From Ursidibacter arcticus (GTDB lineage: Bacteria; Pseudomonadota; Gammaproteobacteria; Enterobacterales; Pasteurellaceae): DNA of 36,646 nt. The stretch is from NCBI RefSeq assembly GCF_009761375.1, contig NZ_LEKM01000115.1, positions 1 through 36,646 of the forward strand, written 5' to 3'. The notes beneath the pieces were generated by a model. The model had not been told where the DNA came from. It ran no database searches and saw only the letters and a program-made list of their open reading frames with translations. Numbering within the stretch: position 1 is the first letter of the stretch; each line of letters opens with the position of its first letter. Positions 16,034 through 30,100 of this stretch are shown here, one piece after another. A program made the translations under genes and the position numbers.

Positions 16034-18091
16034 ATGACAGAGCAACAAGTACCAAATGTTCTTAGATTTGAGCAGGCTGTAGATAATAAAGATTATGAAT
16101 TAGCTTGTACCGAGCTCTTATCTATTCTTGGTAAAATTGATAGTAATTTTGGTGATATTCAAGGCATTGAATTTGATTTTCCTAGCCAATTATCAGATTT
16201 ACAGCAAGATCGTATTATTTATTTTTGTACAAGGATGGCGGTGGGGATCACAACTCTGTTTAAAGATCCTAATTTAGTTGTTTCTTTCGATGGAGCTCAA
16301 CGCTTTTTAACATTACAGCGTTGGCTGTCGTTAATATTTGCTGCATCTCCTTATGTGAATGCCGATCATATTCTACAAAGTTATAACTGCAATCCAAATA
16401 AAGAAGATCCTTTAGATATTCACCTAGAATCGACTGAAGCGGCGGTGATTAAATTCTGTATTCTCTATTTATCAGAATCAAATGTTAGTTTAAATTTAGA
16501 CTCTCTTTGGGCATTATCGCCAGAATTATGTGCATCACTATGTTTTGCATTACAATCACCAAGATTTATTGGCACAGAAGCATCATTTGCCAAAAGAAGT
16601 GCAATTTTACAATGGTTCCCAGATAAACTGGCTCAATTTAATAACTTAAATCGCTTACCTGCAAATATTTCTCACGATGTTTATATGCATTGTAGCTATG
16701 ATGTGGCACAAAATAAGCATTTAGTGAAAAAAGCCTTAAACCAAGTAATTAGACGTCATTTACTTGAGTTAGACTGGCAAGATCGTGATGTATCCACAAT
16801 CGGTTATCGCAATGGAAAACCTGTAATGGTGGTCTTGTTGGAACATTTCCATTCGGCACATTCAATTTATCGCACACATTCCACATCAATGATTGCTGCT
16901 CGTGAGCAATTTTACCTGATCGGATTAGGTAATGAAGCCGTAGATGAAGCTGGGCGTGCCGTATTCGATGAATTCCATTTATTAAATCAAGCAAGTGTTA
17001 TTGATAAATTACTTGCATTGAAAAAAGTCTGTGATGAAAACCAAGCAGCCATTCTTTATATGCCAAGTATTGGTATGGATTTAACAACAATGTTTGCAAG
17101 TAATGCTCGTCTTACTCCTATTCAAGCGGTAGCTTTAGGTCATCCAGCAACAACATATTCTGATTTTATTGAATATGTTATTGTGGAAGATGATTATGTG
17201 GGTGCCGAAGAGTGTTTCAGTGAAAAATTGTTACGCTTACCAAAAGATGCTTTGCCTTATGTACCATCAGCGCTTGCTCCTACCAATGTAGAATATCGTT
17301 TCAGAGAAAATCCTGAAGTTGTGAATATTGGTATTGCAGCAACCACAATGAAACTAAACCCTTATTTCTTAGAAGCATTACGCGTGATTAAAGAACGTGC
17401 CAACGTAAAAGTACATTTCCATTTTGCACTAGGGCAATCAATGGGAATTACTCATCCTTATGTTGAACGTTTTATTAAAAGTCATTTAGGGGACAGTGCG
17501 ACAGCACATCCACATACACCTTATCAGCAATATCTAACCATTCTACATAATTGCGATATGATGTTAAACCCATTCCCATTTGGTAATACTAACGGCATTA
17601 TTGATATGGTAACACTTGGCTTGGTTGGCGTTTGTAAAACAGGCCCTGAAGTACACGAGCATATTGACGAAGGGTTATTTAAACGCTTAGGCTTACCAGA
17701 ATGGCTCGTTGCTAATACCGTTGATGAGTATGTAGAACGTGCGATTCGTTTAGCTGAAAACCATCAAGAGCGTTTAGAACTACGCCGTCATATTATTGAA
17801 AATAATGGATTAGCCACATTATTTACAGGTGATCCTCGTCCAATGGGAAATGTTTTCTTAGCTAAATTAGTTGAATGGGCAGAAGCACATAATTTTACGT
17901 TAAATTTAATTTTCTCAACAGAAGAAACTCCATCTGTAAAAAAGAAAAGAACAGTGAAAAGAAAACCTGCGGAGAAAAAGGAAAGCAAAACTACAACGGC
18001 TAAAAAAGCAGTAAAAAAGACAACGGAGAAAAAAACAACGGAGAAAAAAACATCTCCATTGAAAGAGGCCGTTAAAAAGCTTAAAAAATAA
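16034..18091 (+). CDS. ngt: HMW1C-like cytoplasmic N-glycosyltransferase with lysine-rich tail
   Basis: The protein is a GT41-family inverting N-glycosyltransferase that moves glucose from UDP-Glc to Asn in N-X-S/T sequons of adhesins in the cytoplasm. Over residues 1-620 it follows A. pleuropneumoniae NGT closely from my memory of that sequence, offset by one residue. Known catalytic or UDP-binding residues are matched by His276 (HFHSAHSIYR), Lys440 (TTMKLNPYF), Gln468 (FALGQSMG), His494, Asn520 and Asp524 (FGNTNGIIDM). The first 200 residues form the helical AAD-like domain. A tail of about 52 residues (634-685), mostly Lys, Thr and Glu, is extra: the A. pleuropneumoniae enzyme is 620 aa. 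The start is ATG 16034 with TAGGAGAATAGGA before it. The alpha-6-glucosyltransferase gene that follows ngt in A. pleuropneumoniae is absent; a terminator and rpoC come next. Confidence 0.95.
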   Translation: MTEQQVPNVLRFEQAVDNKDYELACTELLSILGKIDSNFGDIQGIEFDFPSQLSDLQQDRIIYFCTRMAVGITTLFKDPNLVVSFDGAQRFLTLQRWLSLIFAASPYVNADHILQSYNCNPNKEDPLDIHLESTEAAVIKFCILYLSESNVSLNLDSLWALSPELCASLCFALQSPRFIGTEASFAKRSAILQWFPDKLAQFNNLNRLPANISHDVYMHCSYDVAQNKHLVKKALNQVIRRHLLELDWQDRDVSTIGYRNGKPVMVVLLEHFHSAHSIYRTHSTSMIAAREQFYLIGLGNEAVDEAGRAVFDEFHLLNQASVIDKLLALKKVCDENQAAILYMPSIGMDLTTMFASNARLTPIQAVALGHPATTYSDFIEYVIVEDDYVGAEECFSEKLLRLPKDALPYVPSALAPTNVEYRFRENPEVVNIGIAATTMKLNPYFLEALRVIKERANVKVHFHFALGQSMGITHPYVERFIKSHLGDSATAHPHTPYQQYLTILHNCDMMLNPFPFGNTNGIIDMVTLGLVGVCKTGPEVHEHIDEGLFKRLGLPEWLVANTVDEYVERAIRLAENHQERLELRRHIIENNGLATLFTGDPRPMGNVFLAKLVEWAEAHNFTLNLIFSTEETPSVKKKRTVKRKPAEKKESKTTTAKKAVKKTTEKKTTEKKTSPLKEAVKKLKK
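18020..18049 (+). repeat. Two 15-bp tandem repeats in the ngt tail
   Basis: ACAACGGAGAAAAAA occurs twice in tandem (18020-18034 and 18035-18049), encoding the repeated TTEKK unit; each copy ends in a run of seven A. The tail could change length in frame by repeat slippage, or lose frame by slippage in the A-runs. Confidence 0.8.
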
Positions 18092-18102
18092 TTTAGTCAG
18101 TA

Positions 18103-18147
18103 AAAATCGGTAAAGAATGGCGTAAATTGTCTTTACCGATTTTCCTA
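18103..18147 (+). terminator. Rho-independent terminator of rimO-ngt
   Basis: AAAATCGGTAAAGA (18103-18116) pairs perfectly with TCTTTACCGATTTT (18130-18143) around a 13-nt loop, 11 bp after the ngt stop. The U-rich end of the stem and following TCCTATT fit an intrinsic terminator. Confidence 0.75.
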
Positions 18148-18190
18148 TTACTCATTCAAGATGATTACACCGATATTATTCTTATACAAG

Positions 18191-18220
18191 AAAAAAGCCC
18201 CGAACTTTCGTTCGGGGCTT
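18191..18220 (-). terminator. Rho-independent terminator of rpoBC
   Basis: On the minus strand AAGCCCCGAA pairs with TTCGGGGCTT (18195-18220, 10-11 bp GC-rich stem, 4-6-nt loop) and is followed by TTTTTT. It lies 19 bp after the rpoC stop and is a textbook intrinsic terminator. Confidence 0.92.
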
Positions 18221-18238
18221 CTCTTCATTATCTAATAA

Positions 18239-22516
<4,278 letters not shown>

Positions 22517-22584
22517 GTTTTTGCCCCTGTTTGAGGTTGTTTTTGGCGTGTTCACACACACCCTACGAATTTAGTTGCGATTGC

Positions 22585-22626
22585 AAGCGGTCTGACTTGT
22601 AAAATTTTCTGCAAAATTAACCGCTT
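22585..22626. repeat. Inverted pair of DNA uptake signals in the rpoB-rpoC spacer
   Basis: AAGCGGT (22585-22591) faces ACCGCTT (22620-22626, part of a perfect 9-mer ACCGCTTGT), with TTTTCTGCAAAA between. The arms can form a 7-bp stem in the rpoBC transcript, 60-110 nt before the rpoC start. Confidence 0.65.
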
Positions 22627-22635
22627 GTTCCTATC

Positions 22636-22749
22636 CCCCTCTTTAGCAAAGAGGGGTTAGGGGAGATTTGGCAGAACTAAAAACGGAGTTCACTGGGAAA
22701 TTTAACATAGTAATCAAATCTCCCCCTGCCCCTCTTTGCTAAAGAGGGG
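22636..22749. repeat. REP-like element with inverted ends in the rpoB-rpoC spacer
   Basis: Copy A (22636-22692) repeats the element at 68-124: the hairpin CCCCTCTTTAGCAAAGAGGGG, then TTAGGGGAGATTTGGCAG and AAAACGGAGTTCA. Copy B (22715-22749) is the inverse of its first 35 bp. The whole 114-bp block is thus a palindrome-like unit with about 35-bp terminal inverted repeats, as in small non-autonomous elements. No U-tract follows either hairpin in the direction of rpoBC transcription, so readthrough is likely. No open reading frame is inside. Confidence 0.8.
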
Positions 22750-22774
22750 AGTTTTCTTTCTCCGTTAATAACTA

Positions 22775-25700
22775 TTACGCTTCGTCCAACTCCATATCAA
22801 TCGCTAATGCACGAATCTCTTTCGTAATTACGTTGAAAGATTCTGGCATTCCTGGTTCCATATAGTGTGTACCGTCCACGATATTTTTATACATCTTCGT
22901 ACGACCGTTCACGTCATCGGATTTAACTGTGAGCATTTCTTGTAAGGTGTAAGCTGCACCATACGCTTCTAATGCCCAAACCTCCATCTCACCGAAACGC
23001 TGACCACCGAACTGTGCTTTACCACCAAGTGGTTGTTGGGTAACAAGACTATAAGAACCTGTTGAACGAGCGTGCATTTTGTCATCAACTAAGTGGTTCA
23101 ATTTGAGCATATACATATAACCTACGGTTACTGGACGCTCGAATTTCTCACCTGTACGACCATCATAAAGTGTAATTTGACCTGATGTTGGTAAACCACC
23201 AAGCTCTAATAACCCTTTGATTTCGCTTTCGTGAGCACCGTCAAATACTGGTGTTGCAAGCGGTAAACCTTTGCGTAAGTTTTGAGCAAGTGTCATTACT
23301 TCTTCATCAGTAAACTTGCTTAAATCAACCACTTGTGAACCGTGACCTAAATCGTATGCTTTTTGCATATATTCACGCAATTTCGCCACAGATTGTTGCT
23401 GTTTAATCATTGCATTGATTTGATCACCGATACCACGAGCCGCTAAACCTAAGTGAGTTTCTAAGATCTGACCGATGTTCATACGAGATGGAACACCCAA
23501 TGGGTTTAATACGATCTCAACTGGCTGACCATTTTCATCGTACGGCATATCTTCAACTGGGTTAATTTTCGAGATAACCCCTTTGTTACCGTGACGACCC
23601 GCCATTTTATCTCCTGGTTGGATTTGGCGTTTTACTGCAAGATATACTTTCACTACTTTTAATACGCCAGGTGCTAAATCGTCCCCTTGAATGATCTTAT
23701 TACGTTTGATCTCAAGTTTACGTTCAAACTCTTTGCGTAATTCTTCGTGTTGCTCTGCTAACTGTTCGAGCTGATTTTGTTTTGCTTCGTCATCTAACGT
23801 TTGCTCTAACCATTTTTCACGAGCAACTTTATCTAATGTGGCTTCAGAAACACCACCTTCGATGAGTAAGTTACGCACACGAGTGAATAAACCAGCTTCT
23901 AAAATTTCTAACTCTTCGGTTAAATCTTTTTTCGCTTCACGCAATTGAATTTCTTCAATATCTTTGGCACGTTTATCTTTCTCTACGCCATCACGAGTGA
24001 ATACTTGAACATCAATAACTGTACCTGATGTACCATTTGGTACACGCAATGATGAGTCTTTTACATCTGATGCTTTTTCACCAAAGATTGCACGCAGTAA
24101 TTTTTCTTCTGGTGTTAATTGCGTTTCACCTTTAGGGGTTACTTTACCCACTAAAATGTCGCCACCTTTCACTTCTGCACCGATATAGACGATACCAGAT
24201 TCATCTAGTTTGCTTAATGCTGACTCACCTACGTTCGGAATATCTGCGGTGATCTCTTCTGCACCCAGTTTGGTATCACGAGCGACACAAGAAAGTTCTT
24301 GAATGTGAATTGTTGTGAAACGATCTTCTTGAACTACACGTTCAGAAACTAACATTGAGTCTTCGAAGTTATAACCATTCCAAGGCATAAATGCCACTCG
24401 AATGTTTTGACCTAATGCAAGCTCACCTAAATCTGTTGATGGACCGTCTGCCAAAATTTCACCACGTTCAACTGGCTCACCTAATTTCACACAAGGGATT
24501 TGGTTGATACAGGTATTTTGGTTTGAGCGGGTATATTTAATTAAGTTATAAATATCAATACCTGCTTCACCCGCAACAGTTTCATCTTCATTAACTTTAA
24601 CAACGATACGCGATGCATCAACGTATTGGATTGTACCACCACGTTTTGCAACAACTGCAACACCAGAGTCAAGTGCTACTGCTTTCTCAATACCAGTACC
24701 GACTAATGGTTTATCCGCACGCAATGTTGGAACTGCTTGACGTTGCATATTCGCACCCATTAACGCACGGTTCGCATCGTCGTGCTCAAGGAATGGAATT
24801 AACGCCGCCGCAACCGATACCACTTGCTGTGTCGAAACGTCCATATAATGAATCTCTTCTGGACGGTATAAACCAGACTCACCGTGCTCACCACGACAAG
24901 TTACATAGGTATCTGTAAAGCGGAAATCTTCGTCTAAGTTAGAGTTCGCCTGTGCGATAACATAGTTACCTTCTTCAATTGCAGAAAGGTATTCAATCTC
25001 TTCGGTTACTTGTCCATCAACCACTTTACGATATGGCGTTTCTAAGAAACCGTAGTCGTTGGTACGAGCATAAACAGAGAGTGAGTTGATCAAACCGATG
25101 TTTGGACCTTCAGGGGTTTCAATCGGGCACACACGACCATAGTGAGTTGCGTGTACGTCACGCACTTCAAAGCCTGCACGTTCACGAGTTAAACCACCTG
25201 GACCTAACGCAGAAATACGGCGTTTATGCGTAACTTCTGAAAGCGGGTTGTTTTGGTCCATAAATTGCGAAAGCTGTGAAGAACCAAAGAACTCTTTTAC
25301 TGCTGCAGAAATTGGTTTAGCGTTAATTAAATCTTGTGGTGTTACGCCATCTAAATCGCCTAATGAAAGACGCTCACGCACCGCACGTTCTACACGCACT
25401 AAACCGATACGGAATTGGTTTTCGGCCATTTCACCGACTGAACGAATACGACGGTTACCTAAGTGGTCAATATCATCAACTTCACCACGACCATTACGAA
25501 TATCAATCAGTTTTTTCATCACGCCGATGATGTCATCGTTGCTTAAAATACCAGTACCCACGCCTTCAGGAATATCTAAAGAGCGGTTGAACTTCATACG
25601 ACCTACCGCTGAAAGATCATAGCGGTCAGTTGAGAAGAACATATTGTCAAATAAGCCTTCAGCTGCTTCTTTCGTTGGTGGCTCACCTGGACGCATCATA

Positions 25701-26803
25701 CGATAGATTTCAACTAATGCACTTAAACGATCGTAAGTTGGATCTACTCGTAATGTTTCAGAAATATAAGCACCGTGATCAAGATCGTTAGTGAATAGCA
25801 CTTCAATTTGGCTATAACCTGCTTGTGCTAATTTTGCTAACATTTCAAGGCTGATTTCGCTATTTGCTGGGCAAACCACTTCACCTGTTGAAAGGTCAAT
25901 ATAATCTTTTGATGTAACACGACCTACGATGTACTCAGTTGGTACTTCGATTTGAGTAATATTATCTTTTTCTAATGCTTTGATATGACGAGCAGTGATA
26001 CGGCGACCGCTTTCTACATAAACTTTGCCATTAGCTTCAATATCAAACGCAGCTGTTTCACCACGCAGACGCTCTGGTACAAGAGTCATCAATAATTTGT
26101 TATCAACAATATCAAAGACGATTTTATCGAAGAATAAGTCTAAGATTTCTTCGGTTGTGTAACCTAATGCACGCAGAATGATTGTTGCTGGTAATTTACG
26201 GCGGCGGTCGATACGTGCATATAAATTGTCTTTCGGGTCAAATTCAAAATCTAACCAAGAACCACGATAAGGAATGATGCGTGCGTTATATAACACCTTA
26301 CCTGATGCGTGTGTTTTACCTTTGTCAGAATCAAAGAAAACGCCCGGGCTACGGTGTAATTGTGAAACGATAACACGCTCAGTACCATTGATAACAAAGG
26401 TTCCGTTATCGGTCATTAGAGGGATTTCGCCCATATACACGCTTTGTTCTTTAATATCTTTTACCGTACCTGCCGCAGCTTCACGATCAAAGGTAACAAG
26501 ACGAAGTTTTACGCGTAATGGTGCAGCGTAGGTTGTACCACGAATTTGGCATTCACGCACATCAAATACTGGCTCGCCAAGTTCATAAGAAACGTATTGT
26601 AATTCAGTCGCACCATTGTTACTTACAATAGGGAAGACTGAACGGAATGCCGCTTCTAAACCTTGCTGTCCTTCAGGATCTCTTTGGATAAATTTATCAA
26701 AAGAATCAAGCTGAATAGTTAATAGATAAGGTACGTTCAGAACTTGTGGACGTTTGCCAAAGCTCTTACGGATACGCTTTTTCTCGGAATATGAGTATGC
26801 CAT
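22775..26803 (-). CDS. rpoB: RNA polymerase beta subunit
   Basis: RpoB is the beta subunit of core RNA polymerase. From ATG 26803 ([19 protein letters not shown]) the protein is 1342 aa, the same length as E. coli RpoB. AGAGG precedes the start; an upstream in-frame start would add 19 unconserved residues. The rifampicin-binding cluster reads as wild type: [20 protein letters not shown] and [13 protein letters not shown], with the Asp, His and Ser positions that mutate in resistant strains unchanged. The active-site and C-terminal regions ([36 protein letters not shown]) are intact. No rplJ-rplL genes lie upstream; the gene has its own strong promoter. Confidence 0.99.
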   Translation of the reverse strand: MAYSYSEKKRIRKSFGKRPQVLNVPYLLTIQLDSFDKFIQRDPEGQQGLEAAFRSVFPIVSNNGATELQYVSYELGEPVFDVRECQIRGTTYAAPLRVKLRLVTFDREAAAGTVKDIKEQSVYMGEIPLMTDNGTFVINGTERVIVSQLHRSPGVFFDSDKGKTHASGKVLYNARIIPYRGSWLDFEFDPKDNLYARIDRRRKLPATIILRALGYTTEEILDLFFDKIVFDIVDNKLLMTLVPERLRGETAAFDIEANGKVYVESGRRITARHIKALEKDNITQIEVPTEYIVGRVTSKDYIDLSTGEVVCPANSEISLEMLAKLAQAGYSQIEVLFTNDLDHGAYISETLRVDPTYDRLSALVEIYRMMRPGEPPTKEAAEGLFDNMFFSTDRYDLSAVGRMKFNRSLDIPEGVGTGILSNDDIIGVMKKLIDIRNGRGEVDDIDHLGNRRIRSVGEMAENQFRIGLVRVERAVRERLSLGDLDGVTPQDLINAKPISAAVKEFFGSSQLSQFMDQNNPLSEVTHKRRISALGPGGLTRERAGFEVRDVHATHYGRVCPIETPEGPNIGLINSLSVYARTNDYGFLETPYRKVVDGQVTEEIEYLSAIEEGNYVIAQANSNLDEDFRFTDTYVTCRGEHGESGLYRPEEIHYMDVSTQQVVSVAAALIPFLEHDDANRALMGANMQRQAVPTLRADKPLVGTGIEKAVALDSGVAVVAKRGGTIQYVDASRIVVKVNEDETVAGEAGIDIYNLIKYTRSNQNTCINQIPCVKLGEPVERGEILADGPSTDLGELALGQNIRVAFMPWNGYNFEDSMLVSERVVQEDRFTTIHIQELSCVARDTKLGAEEITADIPNVGESALSKLDESGIVYIGAEVKGGDILVGKVTPKGETQLTPEEKLLRAIFGEKASDVKDSSLRVPNGTSGTVIDVQVFTRDGVEKDKRAKDIEEIQLREAKKDLTEELEILEAGLFTRVRNLLIEGGVSEATLDKVAREKWLEQTLDDEAKQNQLEQLAEQHEELRKEFERKLEIKRNKIIQGDDLAPGVLKVVKVYLAVKRQIQPGDKMAGRHGNKGVISKINPVEDMPYDENGQPVEIVLNPLGVPSRMNIGQILETHLGLAARGIGDQINAMIKQQQSVAKLREYMQKAYDLGHGSQVVDLSKFTDEEVMTLAQNLRKGLPLATPVFDGAHESEIKGLLELGGLPTSGQITLYDGRTGEKFERPVTVGYMYMLKLNHLVDDKMHARSTGSYSLVTQQPLGGKAQFGGQRFGEMEVWALEAYGAAYTLQEMLTVKSDDVNGRTKMYKNIVDGTHYMEPGMPESFNVITKEIRALAIDMELDEA

Positions 26804-27103
26804 TGTTAGATAGCCTCTGATTTTTATTTTGGTTATTGAGTTCACAAACCGCCTTAACAAAGGCAGGAAGTGGCATTAAAAAAGGATACGAGATGTCGTT
26901 TTCTAATCAGGGAACAGGGGTCAAAAATCACTACCGCTCTGGCGTTTGATTAGGCGGAAAGCGGTTGGATAATTGCAAATTTTTGCAAAAAACATACCGC
27001 TTGAAATCAGATCAAACAGAAAAAACGACACAAATCTGTTTGATTTTTTAAAGCACAAAATGGCTGATGGAAATTCCACCAGCCAAGAATCGTACAAAAT
27101 TAA
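26804..27103 (-). promoter_or_regulatory. Structured 5' leader of rpoBC mRNA
   Basis: The 361-bp gap between the RTX gene and rpoB holds this roughly 300-nt leader plus its promoter. In order along the RNA there are: a hairpin at 27084-27062 (11-bp stem GGCUGGUGGAA/UUCCAUCAGCC, one G-U pair that only forms on this strand); a 10-bp perfect stem ATCAAACAGA/TCTGTTTGAT at 27044-27011; an inverted uptake-signal pair (27002-26959); a 7-bp stem CTAATCA/TGATTAG (26953-26903); and a small GCCTT/AAGGC hairpin (26864-26851). I recognise no known riboswitch or ribosomal-protein leader family. Confidence 0.55.
26959..27002. repeat. Inverted pair of DNA uptake signals in the rpoB leader
   Basis: AAGCGGT (26959-26965) faces ACCGCTT (26996-27002) with an inner near-palindrome TTGCAAATTTTTGCAAA. 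The format matches the pairs at 143-196 and 22585-22626. Confidence 0.65.
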
Positions 27104-27111
27104 GGGGAAGA

Positions 27112-27140
27112 ATTATAGTCAATAGATGATTTTTTGTCAA
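27112..27140 (-). promoter_or_regulatory. Full-consensus sigma-70 promoter of rpoBC
   Basis: On the minus strand the site has -35 TTGACA (27140-27135), a 17-bp spacer and -10 TATAAT (27117-27112): both hexamers and the spacing are at consensus. Transcription should start near 27104-27106. It begins only 25 bp after the stop of the RTX gene on the same strand. Confidence 0.9.
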
Positions 27141-27164
27141 TTAGAGACGCTTATTCTTTACTTA

Positions 27165-30100
27165 TTACACTAAGGTAAATTGCGTTGCTTCCAACTGCTG
27201 TAAGCCAGCAACGGTTGCAAAGTGGATCGCATTATCTACTCCCGTATTTTCACCGTTATAACGTAATTCACCACTCGCTTGATCATAGAATAAATGGCTA
27301 TTTAGATTACCTAAATCATCATTTAGTGATGCAAAAATCGTTTTAGATAATCCGATTTTATCTTCACCCGAAACAAAATCGGTAATAATATCGGCTTTAC
27401 CATTTAAAGCACTGTCAAAGACAAAGGTATCTTTTCCTGCTCCGCCTGTTAGCGTATCAATACCTAAGCCACCGATTAAGGTATCGTCGCCTTCTAAACC
27501 GCTTAAAGTATTACCGACATCATTACCTCGAATAACATTCTTTAAAGCATTTCCTTTACCTTCTTTCGCACTTGTGCCAATTAAGGTGAGATTTTCTACA
27601 TTTTCATCAAGAGTATAGTTTACTAAGCTATAAATATGATCAGTACCTTCACCCGCTTTTTCGGTAACAACATCTGCAACATCATCAACCACATAAATAT
27701 CATCACCTTGTTCGCCGAACATCAGATCCGCACCTTCTCCACCGTTGATAAAGTCATTACCTAAACCACCTTTGATGGTATCATCTCCTGCTCCCCCAAA
27801 GATTTGGTTATTGGCGTTATTACCAGTTAAGGTATCGCCAAATGCAGAGCCAATTAAGTTCTCAATTTGAGTACCGTAACCAATAAATGATTGACCTTCT
27901 TGGTAGTTGCTGAATGTAACTTGTTGTTTCCCATTAAAAGACGATGAGCCAAAATTAGCATCGCTCGCTAAATCAAAGTATTCACTCTTAGAATAGGTTG
28001 TTGGGTCTATCCCTAGGAATTGCTTTTTCTTTTCTGTACCAACATAGTTCCACGAACCTGGGGTTAAATTGACTGTTACTCCTTCCTTTTCATTAGAGGC
28101 ATCAAAGGTATCAACACCATTACCGTCCCAAATATAGACATCACCATCAGCTGAACGAGCGTTATATTTTTTAAAGGTATAAACATCATTGCCTGCACGA
28201 TGCTCACGATTTACACCAAAGTGATAATGTAAATAAGCTAAATCGTATAGGCGTAAATCACGCATCTCTACAAACATTGGATTAGTATGATAAGACATAT
28301 TAAAAAATTCACTGCTCATCTCAGGTTTATAAGTAGTACCCAAATGACCATCAACGTGATCCATATTAAGAGTATGTGTTATCTCGTGTAATGCTAGGTA
28401 AGAAAGATAATTTGGCCCACCATTTTTATAATGATACTTTTCAGCAATATTCCAAATCAAGTTACTTCCACTAAATGCAATAGCAGCTGCTACCTTTGCA
28501 TAGCTTTGCAGCTCTCCAACCATTATTAATGTACCTTTACGCCCACTAACATCTTGATAACTATCTACTTCCTCAAATTTTAAATTAGTATAACGAGCTA
28601 TAGTATTATATGCTTCACGCATAATCTGTTTTAACTCATCGTGTCCATCTAAACTTAAAGGATTAGCACTCAAATCTTTTCCTTCAAAGTTTGTTGCAAG
28701 TAAACTCGATAATTCACTTCCTTTCGCAAAATGGTATTTTATTGTCATTGGTGTCTCTTCACCACCTATACTACGACCATTGAGAAAACCATATTTCCAG
28801 TTATCTTTAAGTGACGTTGCCGCAATAGGGTAAAAGAAATTATAGTCTTTACTTGTGTGATCAGTTTTTCTATCATTGAGTAAAATTTCTTTATGTTGAG
28901 AAACAAACTTACTATCTGTTCCATTTTCAACAATATACCCTTCCGTATCTGTCACAATTTGGCTTCCTGTATTTTTTAAGGTTGCTGTCACGGTTTTCTC
29001 GGAATTCGCTCTTAATAGTTCGCTTGAAACATCATAGCTAAAGGTTTTGTCTTCTTTGACTTGCGTGGTAAAGGTTTGATCACCAATTTTAATCTCAATC
29101 TCTGCCCCTGCTTTTGCTAAGCTGCCTTTTACCACTCCACTAATTTCCGTCGTTGCTGGCTGTTCTTTAACTTGATAGCGATTATCTGCCGTTTTTACCA
29201 AAGCATCACTTTCAAGTGTAAAGTTCTTAGCTGTTGGGGTTATATTTGTAGTGCTATCAATACTCCAAGACTTAGTTGCTTCATTATAAGTTTTGCCATA
29301 AATACGAGCATATTTATAAACAATATCATCTTCAAAGTTAATTGAGATCGCTTTACCTGCTAAGGTTTTTAACTCTTCGTTAGGAATATCCACTTGGAAA
29401 GTTTTAGTTTTGCCATTAAAACCTACTTTATAGGTTTTATCGCCAATCACCATATTCACTGTGCGAATATTCTGAGCATTCTGCCCTTCGTTATACCAAT
29501 CACGTACTTGGTTATTTGATGTCCAACTTTCAAATTCAGTAATAGAGCCAGAAATACGCGTCATTTGGTTGGGATTAAAAGTAAAATTATCGCCAATTTT
29601 GGTAATATTAATTTCAGAATAAAGCTCAAGTTCATAATTTAAACTTGCTTCATCGGCATCTGAGGTATTACCGACTTGATCTTCTGCGGTATAATTCGCT
29701 TTGATTTTGCGTTCGAGAGATTTCAATCTCGCATCAGCCAAACTGGTATCACTCACTGTAACAGTAAGCTCAAATTTACCATCAACCACAGGTGCTTCAA
29801 CTTCTTTCCAACCACTTGCACAAGCACTACAAGGACATTTTAGAATAACAGGGCGATTCCCTTCACTATTCTCTACAATACCTTTAATCGTCACGGTTCC
29901 TTGAGCTTCTTCGGCATCAATCACATTATCATCAGCAATACTTGTAATTGTTACCACAGGTTTGCCAATCACCGTATCGACCTGATAGCTGTGTTCCTGT
30001 TGGCTTTCTGCTTGATTACCAACCTTATCTTCTGCTGAAATCTGTACCGTTAGTTTATTGTCGCCTTGTTGGTTCGCCAAAGATTGCCCTGCAAGGGTTA

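Noticed and set aside
27011-27049. Plus-strand intrinsic terminator (ATCAAACAGA stem followed by TTTTTT)
   Set aside because: No plus-strand gene lies upstream. The stem is better read as part of the rpoBC leader on the minus strand.
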